Shown: positions 32,314-43,417 of the stretch, piece by piece | How the letters are laid out: every line of letters starts with the position of its first letter | Position numbering within the stretch: position 1 is the stretch's first letter | DNA from: Dimargaris cristalligena | Lineage: Eukaryota; Kickxellomycota; Dimargaritomycetes; Dimargaritales; Dimargaritaceae | DNA length: 64,000 nucleotides | NCBI GenBank assembly: GCA_027576995.1 | Contig: JANBQC010000016.1 | Coordinates: 1,441-65,440, forward strand | Direction: 5' to 3' | Position numbers and translations under genes: made by a program | Notes under the pieces: model-generated | Database searches by the model: none | What the model saw: the letters and a program-made list of their open reading frames with translations, nothing else | Told to the model about the DNA's origin: nothing

Positions 32314-35300
32314 ATGCCAAACTCCGACGAACCCAAGCCCTCTGACCAGGGCCAACGGCAGCTGACTAGTTTTTTTACCCGTAAACCAGCCTTCAAACGC
32401 CACCAACTTGCTCAGCCGAAATCGCCAACCAGAGAATCGTCGAAGGAACTGCCGTCTGGACAAGGTGAGTAGGGAGTGCTACCCAGTATTGGCTAAATAT
32501 CCGCCGGCCTGGTTCGAAACTATTTCAGACTGGCTGGCTATTAATGTCTTAAACGAATAATACTCCTCTCGCCCAAATAACTAAACAGTCAACCCAAGGT
32601 ATACCACCCCCTCCTACCCATATATTTTGACTACAAGCGCACCATATAGCTACCGTCCACCTCCAAGAGTTAATTTCCCAAAATATAACGGCCCATGTCC
32701 CGCAGCAACCCGCCGCCGCTCCGGTCAAGGGTCTGACCCGATCGGCATCACAGGGTTCGAGTGGGTTCCTGTCCAGTTTTACAATAGGGGCTGAGATGAT
32801 CGAGGTGCCTTCGGATATTTCCAGCTCCGACGATGAAATGGGCATGGGTGGTACGCCACTGCTCCGGCCTATGCCATTCGGATTGGCCATTCCTTCGGCA
32901 AGCTTGGTTATCGAGGGCGCAAGTGACACCGGAAAGGTTGCCACGGCCAGTACGGCAACGAAGGTGTCCTCAAGTGAGCCCAGCATCCAAACAGACTCGA
33001 AAAAATACCAGTTCTCGATTGATACCCTGTTAGAACAAAAATCCAAGTCGTTTGTAAACTATTCTAGGCTCGAGGATTTGGTGGACGAAAAGGTGGGATA
33101 CACCTCGACTCATAATTCACCGCTACTTTGAGGCCACTGCCCTGGGCTCCGTCTCGGCTTTTGTTCCGTACCATACCGATCAACTTGTTCCCGTCTAAGT
33201 TATTTACACTGTTAATTATACCATGTATCTCCAAACAGTTACTAGACGAGCACGAGGAGGGTGACTTTATATACAACCGAAGCGAAGTTGTCAATGTCGT
33301 GGTCGCCAAGAATCACCAAGAGCGCTTGATGGAGGTAAGCACTCTATAAGGTTGCTGGACTGGGCAGGTCCCAGGATATGGCCTAATTTACAATATTTTC
33401 TAACCATTTCTCAGACTTATCCCATTTAGACAAGAGGCCAACACACTAACCCAAAAACACCTTTCCAAAGTGCCTGCCCCCGCCTGTATTCTTCGATATT
33501 TTGGTTAATCCTGTCTAACTAGATTCTGGCCCCCGAACCTCAAGCCGGCGAACGATCACAGCTGGCCCTATTCCATTCTACAGCGACTGAGGTACCTATT
33601 CCCCCTGACCAACTTCTAATTCGATAATTAAGTCATCGCATCCCTTTAATCCCACTACGGCCCGTTTGTAAATCATTAACCGGATGACCGTTGGTTTTTA
33701 TTTTTTTCTTTCTATAGCATCGACCATGGTCCGAGTTTGTCATCGAACTGCGCTCACGGCGGGCCGGGGCCGAGTCCACTCTGACCCCAGCGGAACGAAC
33801 CTTGGAGGTATGGGCAGATATCACCAAAAACACGCCACTGGCACAGTACGCCCTCTCTAGCCATTGGCTGCTCCGGAATATGGAAAAGGGATGGACACTT
33901 CCCCATCAAGTGGCCCAATGGCTATTGCAGGTAGTGATTCATGCCGAACGGGCCGACTACTGTCGCGAGGCTTCCGAAACCCTGGCCGTCTATTTGGCCG
34001 ACTACCGCCGGTCGCGACGCCGCCCCGATGGTGAGACCCCGCGGTCGACTCGGCGCCGTGACCGCTGCTGGACGGTAGATATCCCGGATTTTCTGGAGGC
34101 CCTTCTGCGCTATGGTATTGAGCCCGGAGTCCTACAGCCGGCCTATCAAATACCGGCGGCGGGTACATCGGCGCGCCTGGGCCAGTCAAACACCGCCGAG
34201 GCATTCGGTACCATTCGACCCCAATTGGTAATTAACCTGAAATACCTAATCCGCTGCTTGACCGACTCGATAAGCATCCAGCCGGTCGTTTACACCAGGA
34301 TGGCCTTGACCCGACTCCTTCTCATCGTATTCAGTTGTACCCTCGATCCTGCACTAGCGGGATGTCGCCCCGAGCTGAGTGGTCTCATTTTGGCTACTCT
34401 GGCTGGATTTTCACAGACCGCATGGTCCGCTCATGTAAGTTTTCTAGTATATACTTGAGATGTACTCTGCGAATTAGCCATGGTCGATACTGGGCTTTTC
34501 TATGAAGCATCCCCAGTAACTCGATACCCAGAGGTATGTTGGCTATCCTAACGATAGCTGGCCAACTATTTAACCATCGATATCTACCATGCGCCATTAT
34601 GCTATCTCTCACACCTACACCTAGCTGAACAATCTTATCCAAAATACCCTGCGTCTCTTTAAGCATAACCCTGATTGCCTGGTTCGGCTGTTGACTTTTT
34701 TGCCAACCACCCTCCCACCCCACTATCCTCTTGCTCAGGCGGCCGTTATTCCTGATCCTCCGCCGGCCACTCCCTCCCAATTATTAGCCACCTGCATGAC
34801 CCCCACCCCTCTGCGTAACCCGGCCTCACCCCCACGAACCCCACGCCAGGAAACACCCCGGCATATGCCTATCACCACCTCTAAGCGCAGCAAGGCCAGA
34901 GACGACCTCATGGAACGACCCTTTAGCCCCTCGAGTACTGCCAGCTCCCCACCACCGCACGATTCCATGGACGCCTCCCCGGTGGGAACGCACCGGTATG
35001 ACCAAATGGTGCTCGATGGACCGGAGACTCTACAACGCTGTTTCGACTTCAGCCGGCTGTTGGCTTACCACGCCGCCCAACGGCTGATTGTCCGGGGTCG
35101 TACTGATGCACTAACTAGCAATACAGCCGAGCGTAACCCGGTGGTCATGGACGTGGACATGGAACCGATCGACAAGGTCCCATTATGGCCCCCTCCTACG
35201 ATGCCGGAACACTCCCCGGTTCAATTCTCCACGCTATGGTCCCAGTTGGCCACCCAACTGACCCGTGACCCCTACTTCAAATTGGGGGAAGACACGGATT

Positions 35301-35596
35301 ACCAGCGGGTGTATTTGATCTTTCGCATCCTGGATTTCCACCTCCGGGGCATCCAGGATATGGCCCACCACGTTACCCTTATTGATCAAATCGTACGGGC
35401 TCTGCGCACCCTGTACGGCCGGATATTGGACAGTAAGGCCGCGTTTCTCGAACGCACTCGAACCAAGGATCTGATCCAGCGCTTACAAATGCGCCTGTAT
35501 TTTACCGTTTGCCTACCGTCGAGCATTCGGGATAAGGATGCTCGATTGGTTGTCAATACTCAGAAAACTCTACACGCCTTTGCCAGTCCACGATAA
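32314..35596 (+). CDS. Nse6/SLF2 (CANIN)-like DNA-repair protein with PIP box
   Basis: Six-exon model: 32314-32464, 32650-33092, 33239-33334, 33523-33591, 33718-34434 and 34739-35596 (2334 nt, 777 residues), with consistent phases. The N-terminus carries a canonical PCNA-interacting box, Q14-R-Q-L17-T-S-F20-F21. A Ser/Asp-rich segment follows with IEVPSDISSSDDE, which resembles a SUMO-interacting motif. The central helical part has YQFSIDTLLEQK and LHWLLRNMEKGW-type sequence (as seen: SSHWLLRNMEKGWTLPHQV). The C-terminal part has DYQRVYLIFRILDFHLRG and LYGRILDSKAAFLERTRTKD followed by LIQRLQMRL. The latter pattern recalls fungal Nse6/SLF2 proteins that load Smc5/6 at damaged DNA. The family call is from memory of weak motifs, and the gene could be another nuclear scaffold. 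The gene model is stronger than the name. Confidence 0.6.
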
Positions 35597-36102
35597 ATCA
35601 TTTGGCCCGTGGTTTTCTGCTGTTGTTTTTTAAAATTAAAAGGAAAACACAAACAACAATATAGACATATAAACAATATACTGATATTTAAACTGTTGTC
35701 GGCCTACCTTTGCCATGAAATTCATTACACTACTTTTCTACTTATTGGTTTGAATACAATTTGACGGTTTACTTTTAGTTCATACAAACGACGAGGTTGG
35801 CTTAGTATGAAGCAATGCTGATAATAAAATAAATAACCACGGAAGAACGCCGATTAAAAATAGGCCTTAAAAAAGCTAGAGATATTTATGGATCAGTCAC
35901 AAAATCTCAAGAATAGGCAGCAGCCATCATCCATACCACCCCATGGCAGTGGGCTACCAAGTGGGGGGAAGGGTAGTCGAAGCGACAATGGTCAGTATTG
36001 AGGCAACCAAAGGACCTGGAGTGCTCATTGCTTTTCAGTAAACAGAGGGTTTTATGATAAGCCACGGATAAAAAAACAACTGAGGGGAATAGAGGGGGAA
36101 AT
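35597..36102. other. Convergent intergenic region
   Basis: AT-rich spacer between the stops of the Nse6-like gene and the V-ATPase gene. It holds 3' ends only. Confidence 0.5.
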
Positions 36103-37036
36103 CTAGTTGAAGAATTTGCGAGAGGGGGAGTGGCCGAACAGCATAACGCGGATTTCGGGCAGCATCTGCTCAGATACGAGACCCAGGCGAGATTCCAGGG
36201 TGTTGCTGACGCGAATGCGGCCATTGTGCGAGGTCACGATAATGCCACCGCCGCTAATGATGGAATGGGAGGTAGGGCACCAGAGAAAGGCATAGTATAG
36301 GGTAAGAGGATGCACATTAGCCAGCAGATTATTACAAGTAGTCCTGACTGTGGTATCGTATAAAGACTTCGATAAAACTCTCATTATTGGACGAGGACTT
36401 CGATCGTCTCGCACCCATGCCAAGTGGACCGATGTTATTAATAGACGCACGACCTTTTCGGAAACAATGATAATTACACAGTGATAACACATAAAGCACA
36501 TACCAGTTCTCGGGCAAGAAGTTGGATTCGTCAATTTCGGGGGTAACCGTCAGGCCGGTAGATTCCTCGTAAGTGGTCTTAGCGGTCGCCATGGCGGTCT
36601 TGACCTTCTCGAGGTCCGACTTGCGGCACTCGATACCGACGGCGGTATCCATGAGCTTGTAGAAGCCCTGGAGGATGAATTTTTCGAGCTGGGCCTGGTA
36701 TTCGGACTGGTCGGCGAGATTCAGCATACGCTGTTGGGCCTCGGCGAACAGGCCGTCCAAGAGTTCCTGGCGACGGGCCAACACGCGCAGACGGGCCTTG
36801 TTGACCATATTGGACTGAGTGATACGCTTCTGGACCTCGACCTGCTTGACCTTGCGCTCGAAGGTGTTCTCGATATTGACGGACTCCTGGCGCACCAGCT
36901 TGGCCTTTTCAATGTTGAACTCCTCGTCGGCCTTGACCTTGATTTCGCGGGCCTTTTCGAGAGCCTCCTGCTTGATGAATGCGACCATTTTGCGCATTTC
37001 GGAGTACACTTCTTCGTCATTCATGGCACGAGACAT
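36103..37036 (-). CDS. VMA4: V-type proton ATPase subunit E
   Basis: Two exons on the minus strand, 37036-36504 and 36253-36103 (684 nt, 227 residues; yeast Vma4 has 233). Subunit E is part of the peripheral stalk of the V1 sector and pairs with subunit G. The start MSRAMNDEEVYSEMRKMVAF matches the family. A long charged coiled coil covers about residues 10-120, with FIKQEALEKAREIKVKADEE and RITQSNMVNKARLRVLARRQ. The C-terminal head domain ends with GGGIIVTSHNGRIRVSNTLE, LPEIRVMLFG and a basic tail. The splice joins CCC GAG AAC TG to C GGC GGT across a 250-bp intron with donor GTATGT and acceptor CATTAG, phase 2. A possible donor (GGTAAGT, minus strand, near 37328) upstream of the ATG hints at a 5'-UTR intron. 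Confidence 0.94.
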
Positions 37037-37507
37037 GGTGGGCAAAATTGGGGGTTAAGTGAGGGGGAAAGTGTGGGAAGGAGGGATAAAGTAGTAAAAG
37101 TAAAAGGGGGTTGGTGTTCGTAAAAGAAGCACTAGAATACAGAGATAGGACAAGGGAACCGAGATGGGTACTAGACGAAGGGAGATGGAATGTTAACAGA
37201 GACAATTGGGTGGGAGGCGGGTTAGGTTAGTCACAGTATGGGGTTGGGGGGTGAGGTGAGCCGGCTGGGTGTTGAAATGGGATAAGCAGTCGGGTAAAGG
37301 ATAAAGGGAAGAAAGGGAGAGAGACTTACCGAAGGATAACGATAGTATGGGTCTGCCAAGAACACAGCAACACGACTAAGTAGTAGTATAAATTAAAGGA
37401 AAAGGAAGCAAGAACGTATACCACTTAAAGGGCGCCCAGGCAAGGGGGTTCTTTCTATAAGAGAGTTTGGTTTAGTTGTATGCGCATTAAGCACCCTCTA
37501 TATTGGC

Positions 37508-38134
37508 ATGGCTAATAAGCTCGATATTAAAGGGATGGCAACAGTGTGTCAAGGAGCGTTACGACTCGAGGCTATTGGCCCGCCTGGTCGAGGCCGTCCG
37601 CGTCCTTTCCGTTGACTTTGGAAGACGCTGGCGTCCTTACCCCACCCGTAACTCAACCCACGTACCACAATGGCTACGTCGTGCGACCCATCTCCCTCCT
37701 CTTACAGGCACTGGTGCCGCGAATTGGCGGGATATGGAGTAGCCTCCAAACCAAAATGACAGCACAGCGTGACCCCGTGGAGCCAGCCCGTTGTCGTTTA
37801 TCTAGTCAGCCGACCCCAGTTCGTCAGCGTAATAGTGTGCATATCCCCTTCATTACATCTCCTTGCCGAGCGGAGGTCCTTGCTAGACAGGCGGGTGTTG
37901 CAATGGCTGAGTAACGCACCTCACTTCCATACTCTTTGGCATAGCAGACCGCTGAGGCGCTTATAGGCACTCTTTAATGGTGATTCCACTCCGCTGATAC
38001 TCGGGCGATCGATGTCTTTGCAGGCCAGGCCGTTGTCACACATCCAAGCGGCCTATAGCCTCCTCAACCCCTACCTACCACTCCGTCTCTCCTACTCGGT
38101 GACTTTTGAGGATAAACGAAAAGTCATCACGTGA
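37508..38134 (+). CDS. Unresolved multi-exon gene or pseudogene
   Basis: This plus-strand stretch looks coding but I could not assemble a clean model. Coding-looking pieces appear in three frames: ERYDSRLLARLVEAVRVLSV (about 37554-37613), TLEDAGVLTPPVTQPTYHNG (about 37616-37675), LLAERRSLLDRRVLQWLSNA (about 37859-37918), and a last piece starting after a good acceptor (ctttgcag, 38016-38023), QAAYSLLNPYLPLRLSYSVT, ending with TGA at 38132-38134. A good acceptor (cctcttacag) also ends at 37707. Either several short introns join these pieces or the gene has decayed by frameshift. It is transcribed away from VMA4 with about 470 bp between the starts. I do not recognise the product. Confidence 0.35.
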
Positions 38135-38579
38135 CCATTCCCTTTGGGGTGAGTAGATATCACGTGCCTCCCGCCAGAGTTAAGATCGTCGACTTGATAC
38201 TCCGCGAATCGGTGGTTCCTAGTCGTTTCTCCCCATTAAACAGTGCCAATGTAAAAGAGTGAGAAGTGAGAAGGAATCCCCCCCTCAAGTCTTGTGGATG
38301 TGAGGGAGGGATTCATGCCATGTAAGGTGATGGAGGGAGAGCCTGAATAATCCCCCCATACGCCAACGACAACGTCAACCGATTCCCCCCCACTAGAGAT
38401 TGCCCAAGCACCCATGGGGAGGATTGATCTGGAATCCCTCACCCTCTAATGGTCTGAATGTTGTTGACCCGCCCACTTTCTCTCTATTGCCTGTCATACC
38501 TGGATTTCTCCATTTCCTCAACCTACTCTGCGGCACTCTAGTGTTTTCCCCTTTCCAGTTCATCTAGTGCACCACCACA

Positions 38580-39386
38580 ATGTCGCTGCTTCGCAATTCT
38601 CTGGCCGGTTCAACCCAAGGTGCTCTGCGCCGCTGGGCCCTTCAGCTGCGTTCCATCGCCCCGACCGTCCAACTGCCCGTCACTACTCTCCTCGCCCCCC
38701 GTAAGCGGCTGTTCTCCGCCACCGGTCTGGCCCCTAGCGACAAGCTTTTCGTGCACCGCGAGACCCCCGAAAACAGCAACAACCAAACCTTTGCCTTTGA
38801 CGTTCAACATGCCCCCAAAGCTGAGGAAATCCTGGCCAAGTATCCCCCCCAGTACAAGAAGGCCGCCATGATCCCGTTGCTCCATTTGGCCCAAAAACAG
38901 CTGGGCTGGACCTCCCTCGCCGTGATGAAGGAAGTCGCCCGCATTTGCGAAGTACCCCCCATGCGGGTCTACGAAGTCGCCTCGTTTTATACCATGTTCA
39001 ACCGGGATCCTGTGGGCAGGTACTTCCTGCAGGTGTGTACCACCACCCCTTGTGAACTGTGCGGCTCGTCCGGTATTTTACAGGCCGTTGAAAAACACCT
39101 CGGTATCAAAGTGGGTGAGACCACCCCCGATAAAATGTTCACCCTGGTGGAGGTGGAGTGCGCCGGAGCGTGTGTCAATGCCCCCGTGATTGCCGTCAAC
39201 GACGACTACTACGAGGATCTGACCCCCGAAACGGCGGTGCAGCTCATTGAATCCATCAAAAAGGGCAGTCCCCTCAAGCCCGGTCCGCTAACCGAGAAGC
39301 GCCAAAATTGCGATCCCGCCGGTGGCCTAACCTCGCTCACTTCGAAGCCGCCAGGGCCCGGCTTCGGCATGCGCGACGACCTATAA
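38580..39386 (+). CDS. NDUFV2: NADH:ubiquinone oxidoreductase 24-kDa subunit
   Basis: 268 residues, single exon. This is the complex I N-module subunit carrying the 2Fe-2S cluster N1a, on the matrix side of the inner membrane. The first 45 residues are Arg/Ser/Leu-rich and non-acidic (RRWALQLRSIAPTVQLP), a mitochondrial presequence. The thioredoxin-like [2Fe-2S] ligands are in the expected Cx4C...Cx3C arrangement: C153 and C158 (CTTTPCELCG), C194 and C198 (VECAGACVNAP). The motif VYEVASFYTMFNRDPVGRY is conserved in the family. The length fits. The ATG at 38580 follows accaccaca, a good fungal context. The presence of this gene together with NDUFAF7 argues for a respiratory fungus with complex I. 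Confidence 0.97.
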   Translation: MSLLRNSLAGSTQGALRRWALQLRSIAPTVQLPVTTLLAPRKRLFSATGLAPSDKLFVHRETPENSNNQTFAFDVQHAPKAEEILAKYPPQYKKAAMIPLLHLAQKQLGWTSLAVMKEVARICEVPPMRVYEVASFYTMFNRDPVGRYFLQVCTTTPCELCGSSGILQAVEKHLGIKVGETTPDKMFTLVEVECAGACVNAPVIAVNDDYYEDLTPETAVQLIESIKKGSPLKPGPLTEKRQNCDPAGGLTSLTSKPPGPGFGMRDDL

Positions 39387-41341
39387 TCCCTCCACTTCCC
39401 ATTTTCAACATTTCCGCTGCTAATACCGCCATGGTCGTCAACTCGCCTTCTAGCAAGGACTACACCGCATGGGGGTACCCTTGCTCTTTATCTTCATGTC
39501 GGCCGACGTATTTTTCTCATCAGACCTTGTCTGCTTTTTTCTTTTACAATGCCTACTCATCACTTTGTCTATTTATTATCCGCTTTGAATCTTTCATTTC
39601 ACCCAAAGCACTGCGACCGGCTGATCCATAAATCTCTAGAATACACTATTACGGTTGCTTAATGATCCTGCACAGCCCACCCTTGTCACCTTATGATGGG
39701 TCCATATGAATGTCCAGTTCAACTATTGGGGATCGCTTTGTCGCACGGACCATTTGTCACAGTTTGCTGGGGTCTAGCGAAGCCTATTAGGGGACAATGC
39801 CTTTTTTCATTATATAGTAAAGGATTGTGGAGTCTTCGTCGACGATGGCAAGCGTAAATACACTACCAATTGGGCATCCCGGGACAGTCGTATGGCAAAT
39901 ATAGAAATCAAAATAAATATCCTGGTTAATACGTACATGATAATTCCTGTCGCGGATTTAATAACAATCCGGTCAATACTGGACCCATGCCATTTACATT
40001 GGCATTTCATCTTACTGAGTTAATACTTACCCAGAGGGGCGAACGCATTCAAGGCCGAATATTTTGGTAAAGCTAATCAGAAGTGCGACCATGAATTAAG
40101 CAAATGGTATTTGAGTATTCTATTAATCCCTAAATACTTAGATCAGAAACGGTAACAATAATTATTCGTGGACAACTCGAGGCTCTAAACGATCGGGGGA
40201 ACTTACAACGAGGCCGAAAGAGTGTCGGTTCTAGTGATAGGTACAATCACCTGCGGTTCCGCCTGGAAGTAACGGTCGAATCGAATACAGTAAAAAAGGT
40301 ATAAGCAACCGCCCGGTGATTATAGCCGCAGTATAATTATAAGCAACATACCCGAAGTGCTCCTTTAATAACATAGACAAGTACATCCTCCGGATTTAGT
40401 CCCTCCCTAAGAAGTCCAGTATGCTCCCGGGACTCCAGCAGAGGAGCGGTCTACCCTAGCATAATTGCTGACTTACCTGCTCGGGAGGGGTGCCAATAAT
40501 TATGCACTGGTTGATTTCAGGGGATTTTTCAAGTGTGACGGATGGCCATGTTCGTTCTATGGAGTTAGAGTGAGTATGACCCGGATGAGATAGTGAATAG
40601 GGTGAGGTGTGGTGTGGTTTGGTTTGGGTGTTTGTTGTCCCAAGTGACTGGAGGTATACGACTCGACCAATTCTGCCAGTATTTCGTATTCACCCAGTCG
40701 GGTTCCTTTGCTGCTTACCCAAGACAAGATTGCAGTAGACCTGAAAGAGTGGTATGGCCGTCTCGGGGTAGGCTGTCACGTAAGGCGCTACGTCGGAGTA
40801 CTATTCGGATGAGTGAGGGGGGTTTCGGTACAGAACGTCAATTAGCGAGAAATAAGAGGGGGGTTGGTACGGCAGCTGGGACAATTCGGGTAGTTGAGGT
40901 ACTTCCAGAAAGGTCCTTCCATTTATAGACGCATGGCGAAGCGGAAGGGAAGCAGGTCCCTAGCATGCAGTCAAGCTAGACGGCACTTCGCATTTAGATA
41001 GATGGCTGGAGAGGAGACCCGACTTACTAGAGGATGATTCTGCATTAGCGAAATGGTTCAAAGGAATCGGCTGGGCAATAATCCCTTATTGATGAATGGA
41101 ATGTAGGGTGGGCTTCAGGTGAAGGAATGTAAGGCCACAACCCCCCTAGGCGCCTTACTGACAACTACAACCTGGCCCAGGCGAAGCCTTTATAAACTTT
41201 TTCATTACCAGCTCCCCCCATACTAAATCACAGAGGGCTCTTGACTGAGGAGCAACCGCTGTACTATTAAAGTAAGCTATTATTAAATAGTGCTAAATCA
41301 ACCAGTTAATCGTTAAAGTGTTCATATAGTTAGTATATACC
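39387..41341. other. Long gene-poor stretch
   Basis: Nearly 2 kb with no supported gene. A plus-strand open frame of about 111 codons at 40593-40928 lacks a recognisable start context, domain or signal peptide, and I did not call it. Confidence 0.45.
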
Positions 41342-41485
41342 ATCTGGGCGAAATTCGGCCCAGCTGTATAAGGTTATAAATGGGAAATGTATGGGACAAT
41401 AAGTGAAGATTTTCTTTTGAACCAGTAGTATTTGCTTCCTCCATAGGAGGTCTTGTTATACAGCCTAGCTGGACTTCTCCCATTT
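41342..41485 (+). mobile_element. MITE-like element, copy 5 (144 bp)
   Basis: Starts atctgggcgaaattcggccc and ends gctggacttctcccattt. The interior (gtatgggacaataagtgaag, and accagtagtatttgcttcct) matches copies 3 and 4. The terminal bases are more diverged than in those copies but the length is the same. Confidence 0.8.
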
Positions 41486-41895
41486 GTGTTTATGCACGGG
41501 TTACTTTGGCATTTGGTATCTCTCAACTGGTTCTATTATTGGTGCCAGGATTGCCGGAAAAACACGGATAAAACCACCAGCATTGAGTATACGATTGGGA
41601 GCATCAAAATTGTATAACCAGGGCCGGCTCCTTCAATGAACAAGTGCTTATACTAATGATTGCAAGCCGCTGGTCTCCCTTTGAGACCTGTTGGGGCCCG
41701 ACATTTTACAGGTGGCAGTTCATCTCGCCCCGTTTACTTCAAAAAAATATAATCAAATACATCTAAATATACCTATTCACACCAATTAAAATATAAATTT
41801 GTACTCAAGCATTAGTCCATAGAAGTCGGCAATGCCACAGCGACTCATCTAATGAACAGGTTTTGGTAAGACTAGGGCTTTGCAGGTTATTCAAT

Positions 41896-42192
41896 TCAAC
41901 CGTCAGCCAGCTGCAATGGTAGGTATTGGTACCGCTGTTCGACGCTGACCTCACACTAATAGGCATGGTAGTACAAGCAGGCAATGTTGACTTGCTTGTA
42001 GCGTAGCTCAGAGCCAATGGGGATAGCCCCATGCTTGCAGAAGATGGGGTATTCGCTGGGTTGGAGGAAATAATTCCGCTGGTGAAAGTATTCAATATTT
42101 CGGACTGCTGGGAACGTGTGAGTAGCTATGGTTAATCCAGCAAAAAGGTAGTATATTGTAAAGATGAGTCCAGCAGCCCATTTCTTAAACAA
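41896..42192 (-). pseudogene. Possible small secreted protein, interrupted by a stop
   Basis: From the ATG at 42192 a frame of 78 codons starts with a signal-like hydrophobic segment (MFKKWAAGLIFTIYYLFAGL) and continues through KQVNIACLYYHAY to a TAG at 41956-41958. The same frame then stays open and protein-like for 19 more codons (CEVSVEQRYQYLPLQLADG) to TGA at 41896. This could be a full short protein ending at the TAG, or a gene with a Gln-to-stop change like the two clearer pseudogenes in this window. No paralogue is present to decide. Confidence 0.35.
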
Positions 42193-43099
42193 AGAGAATG
42201 GGGACTATGATATATATGAAACACTGATGGGCGACCTGAACAGCAAAATACGGGCAAAAACTAGCCTAACTATCCAACAGAAGATTCATTAACTGGGTCG
42301 GGTTTCTATGGCGATCAATGAATACAACGGGCCTTTTCCATCCTTGTTTAATTCCAAGCCCTTTGCTGCTCTGGGTTGACATTCCCCCCTACGAAGAGAA
42401 GAGGGGGATATAGAGGAAGCAATCAGCCCATGTGGTCGAGTATTGAAAGCGAGACGAGTGAAAATAATCCATGCGAAGCCCGATGAATCCTTTGAGAGAC
42501 GGTGATCCCAAGAGTATTACAACGATGTATTCTAAACCCCGCATCCTACACCCCTTTATTCTATGATGATCGAGGTATATTTGACGGTTAGTCATATGCG
42601 TGGCTTCTACCGTCGATCCACGGGAGTCGAACTATGCCTGCCGTCCGCATGGCAGTTTGACCAGAAACCAGGTGAAGGTGAGAGACAGTTTATTGACGAC
42701 CCCTCCGCCTCTGGAAAACGGGAGACTGGTTGTAGATCACGGTAGTATCAACTCCTTTATTCTACTCTGCAGACAAAGGTGGAGTAGGAAAGACGGGGAG
42801 ATGCTGGCCGATTTGTTGTGTGTTTTCACCAGCGATATTTCGGGAGAAACCCCTTGAGATCGTGTGTAGGATGCCCATTGGTAGGATCGGTTTAAATCAG
42901 CGAGATAACAGAACAGGGCCTACTGCGTTCAATCTAGCGACCGGCACCTGGGTACTATTATAAATACCCAAGATGGCGCCTCATTTTCAATCAACATCAA
43001 CGTCTCATCCATCATACTTCACACCTACACTGTTATTGCTCTTTTGGCTTATATATTGGTTCCATTACAACCCTTTCCCACCCTTCAACTACTCGCACC
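42193..43099. other. Intergenic stretch upstream of the cationic secreted peptide
   Basis: No supported gene up to the TATA-like element at about 42955. The 5' leader of the next gene follows. Confidence 0.4.
42955..42966 (+). promoter_or_regulatory. TATA box of the cationic secreted-peptide gene
   Basis: The sequence tattataaata lies about 137 bp upstream of the ATG at 43100, followed by a CA-rich leader (atcaacatcaacgtctcatc) typical of a fungal transcription start area. Confidence 0.5.
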
Positions 43100-43417
43100 A
43101 TGGTTAAGCTCGCCCAACTGTTGCTCTCCGTCGTTCTAATCGGCACCGTTCTTGTTGAGGCTTTGCCCCATCCACAACCCGGTGGCAAGTTGTATAAAGC
43201 ACAGGTTGGCGTTCATTTCGCCAGAGCGATTATAAAACACAACATCAAAAGACTTGCAAACGGTGTAGCAGACAAAACCGTTAAAGCCGCGAGCACTGTA
43301 GCAAAAGTGGCTAGTAGTGCCAAGGACAGTTCAAAGGCCACGGTGAAAAGTACCGCAACCGCAGTAAAAAATCTCCTTAGTAAAACACCCAGTAGGGTAC
43401 CTGCGTCCGCCAAATAG
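43100..43417 (+). CDS. Small secreted, strongly cationic peptide
   Basis: 105 residues, single exon. Residues 1-22 are a signal peptide (KLAQLLLSVVLIGTVLVEAL). The mature part of about 83 residues has many Lys/Arg and almost no acidic residues. It is built mainly of Lys, Ala, Ser, Val and Thr (KTVKAASTVAKVASSAKDSS is representative), which fits an amphipathic helix with lysines every three to four residues. It has no Cys. The composition suggests membrane or nucleic-acid binding, for example an antimicrobial-type or adhesin-like peptide, but this is inference from composition. The ATG context is ccaccatgg after caccatgg-like leader sequence (ctcgcaccatgg), good for initiation. No family recognised. 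Confidence 0.75.
   Translation: MVKLAQLLLSVVLIGTVLVEALPHPQPGGKLYKAQVGVHFARAIIKHNIKRLANGVADKTVKAASTVAKVASSAKDSSKATVKSTATAVKNLLSKTPSRVPASAK

Noticed and set aside
37508..38134. Resemblance of the unresolved locus to Rogdi/RAV2, which would fit its position beside a V-ATPase gene
   Set aside because: The similarity rests on a few residues, the order of segments does not match the family, and I could not build a continuous frame.
40593..40928. Plus-strand open frame of about 111 codons
   Set aside because: No start context, signal peptide, domain or paralogue; G-rich DNA leaves frames open by chance.
42600..42700. Possible tRNA T-arm on the minus strand (tagttcgactccc)
   Set aside because: The arms do not pair: neither a T-stem nor an acceptor stem forms, and the candidate anticodon stem has an 8-nt loop.
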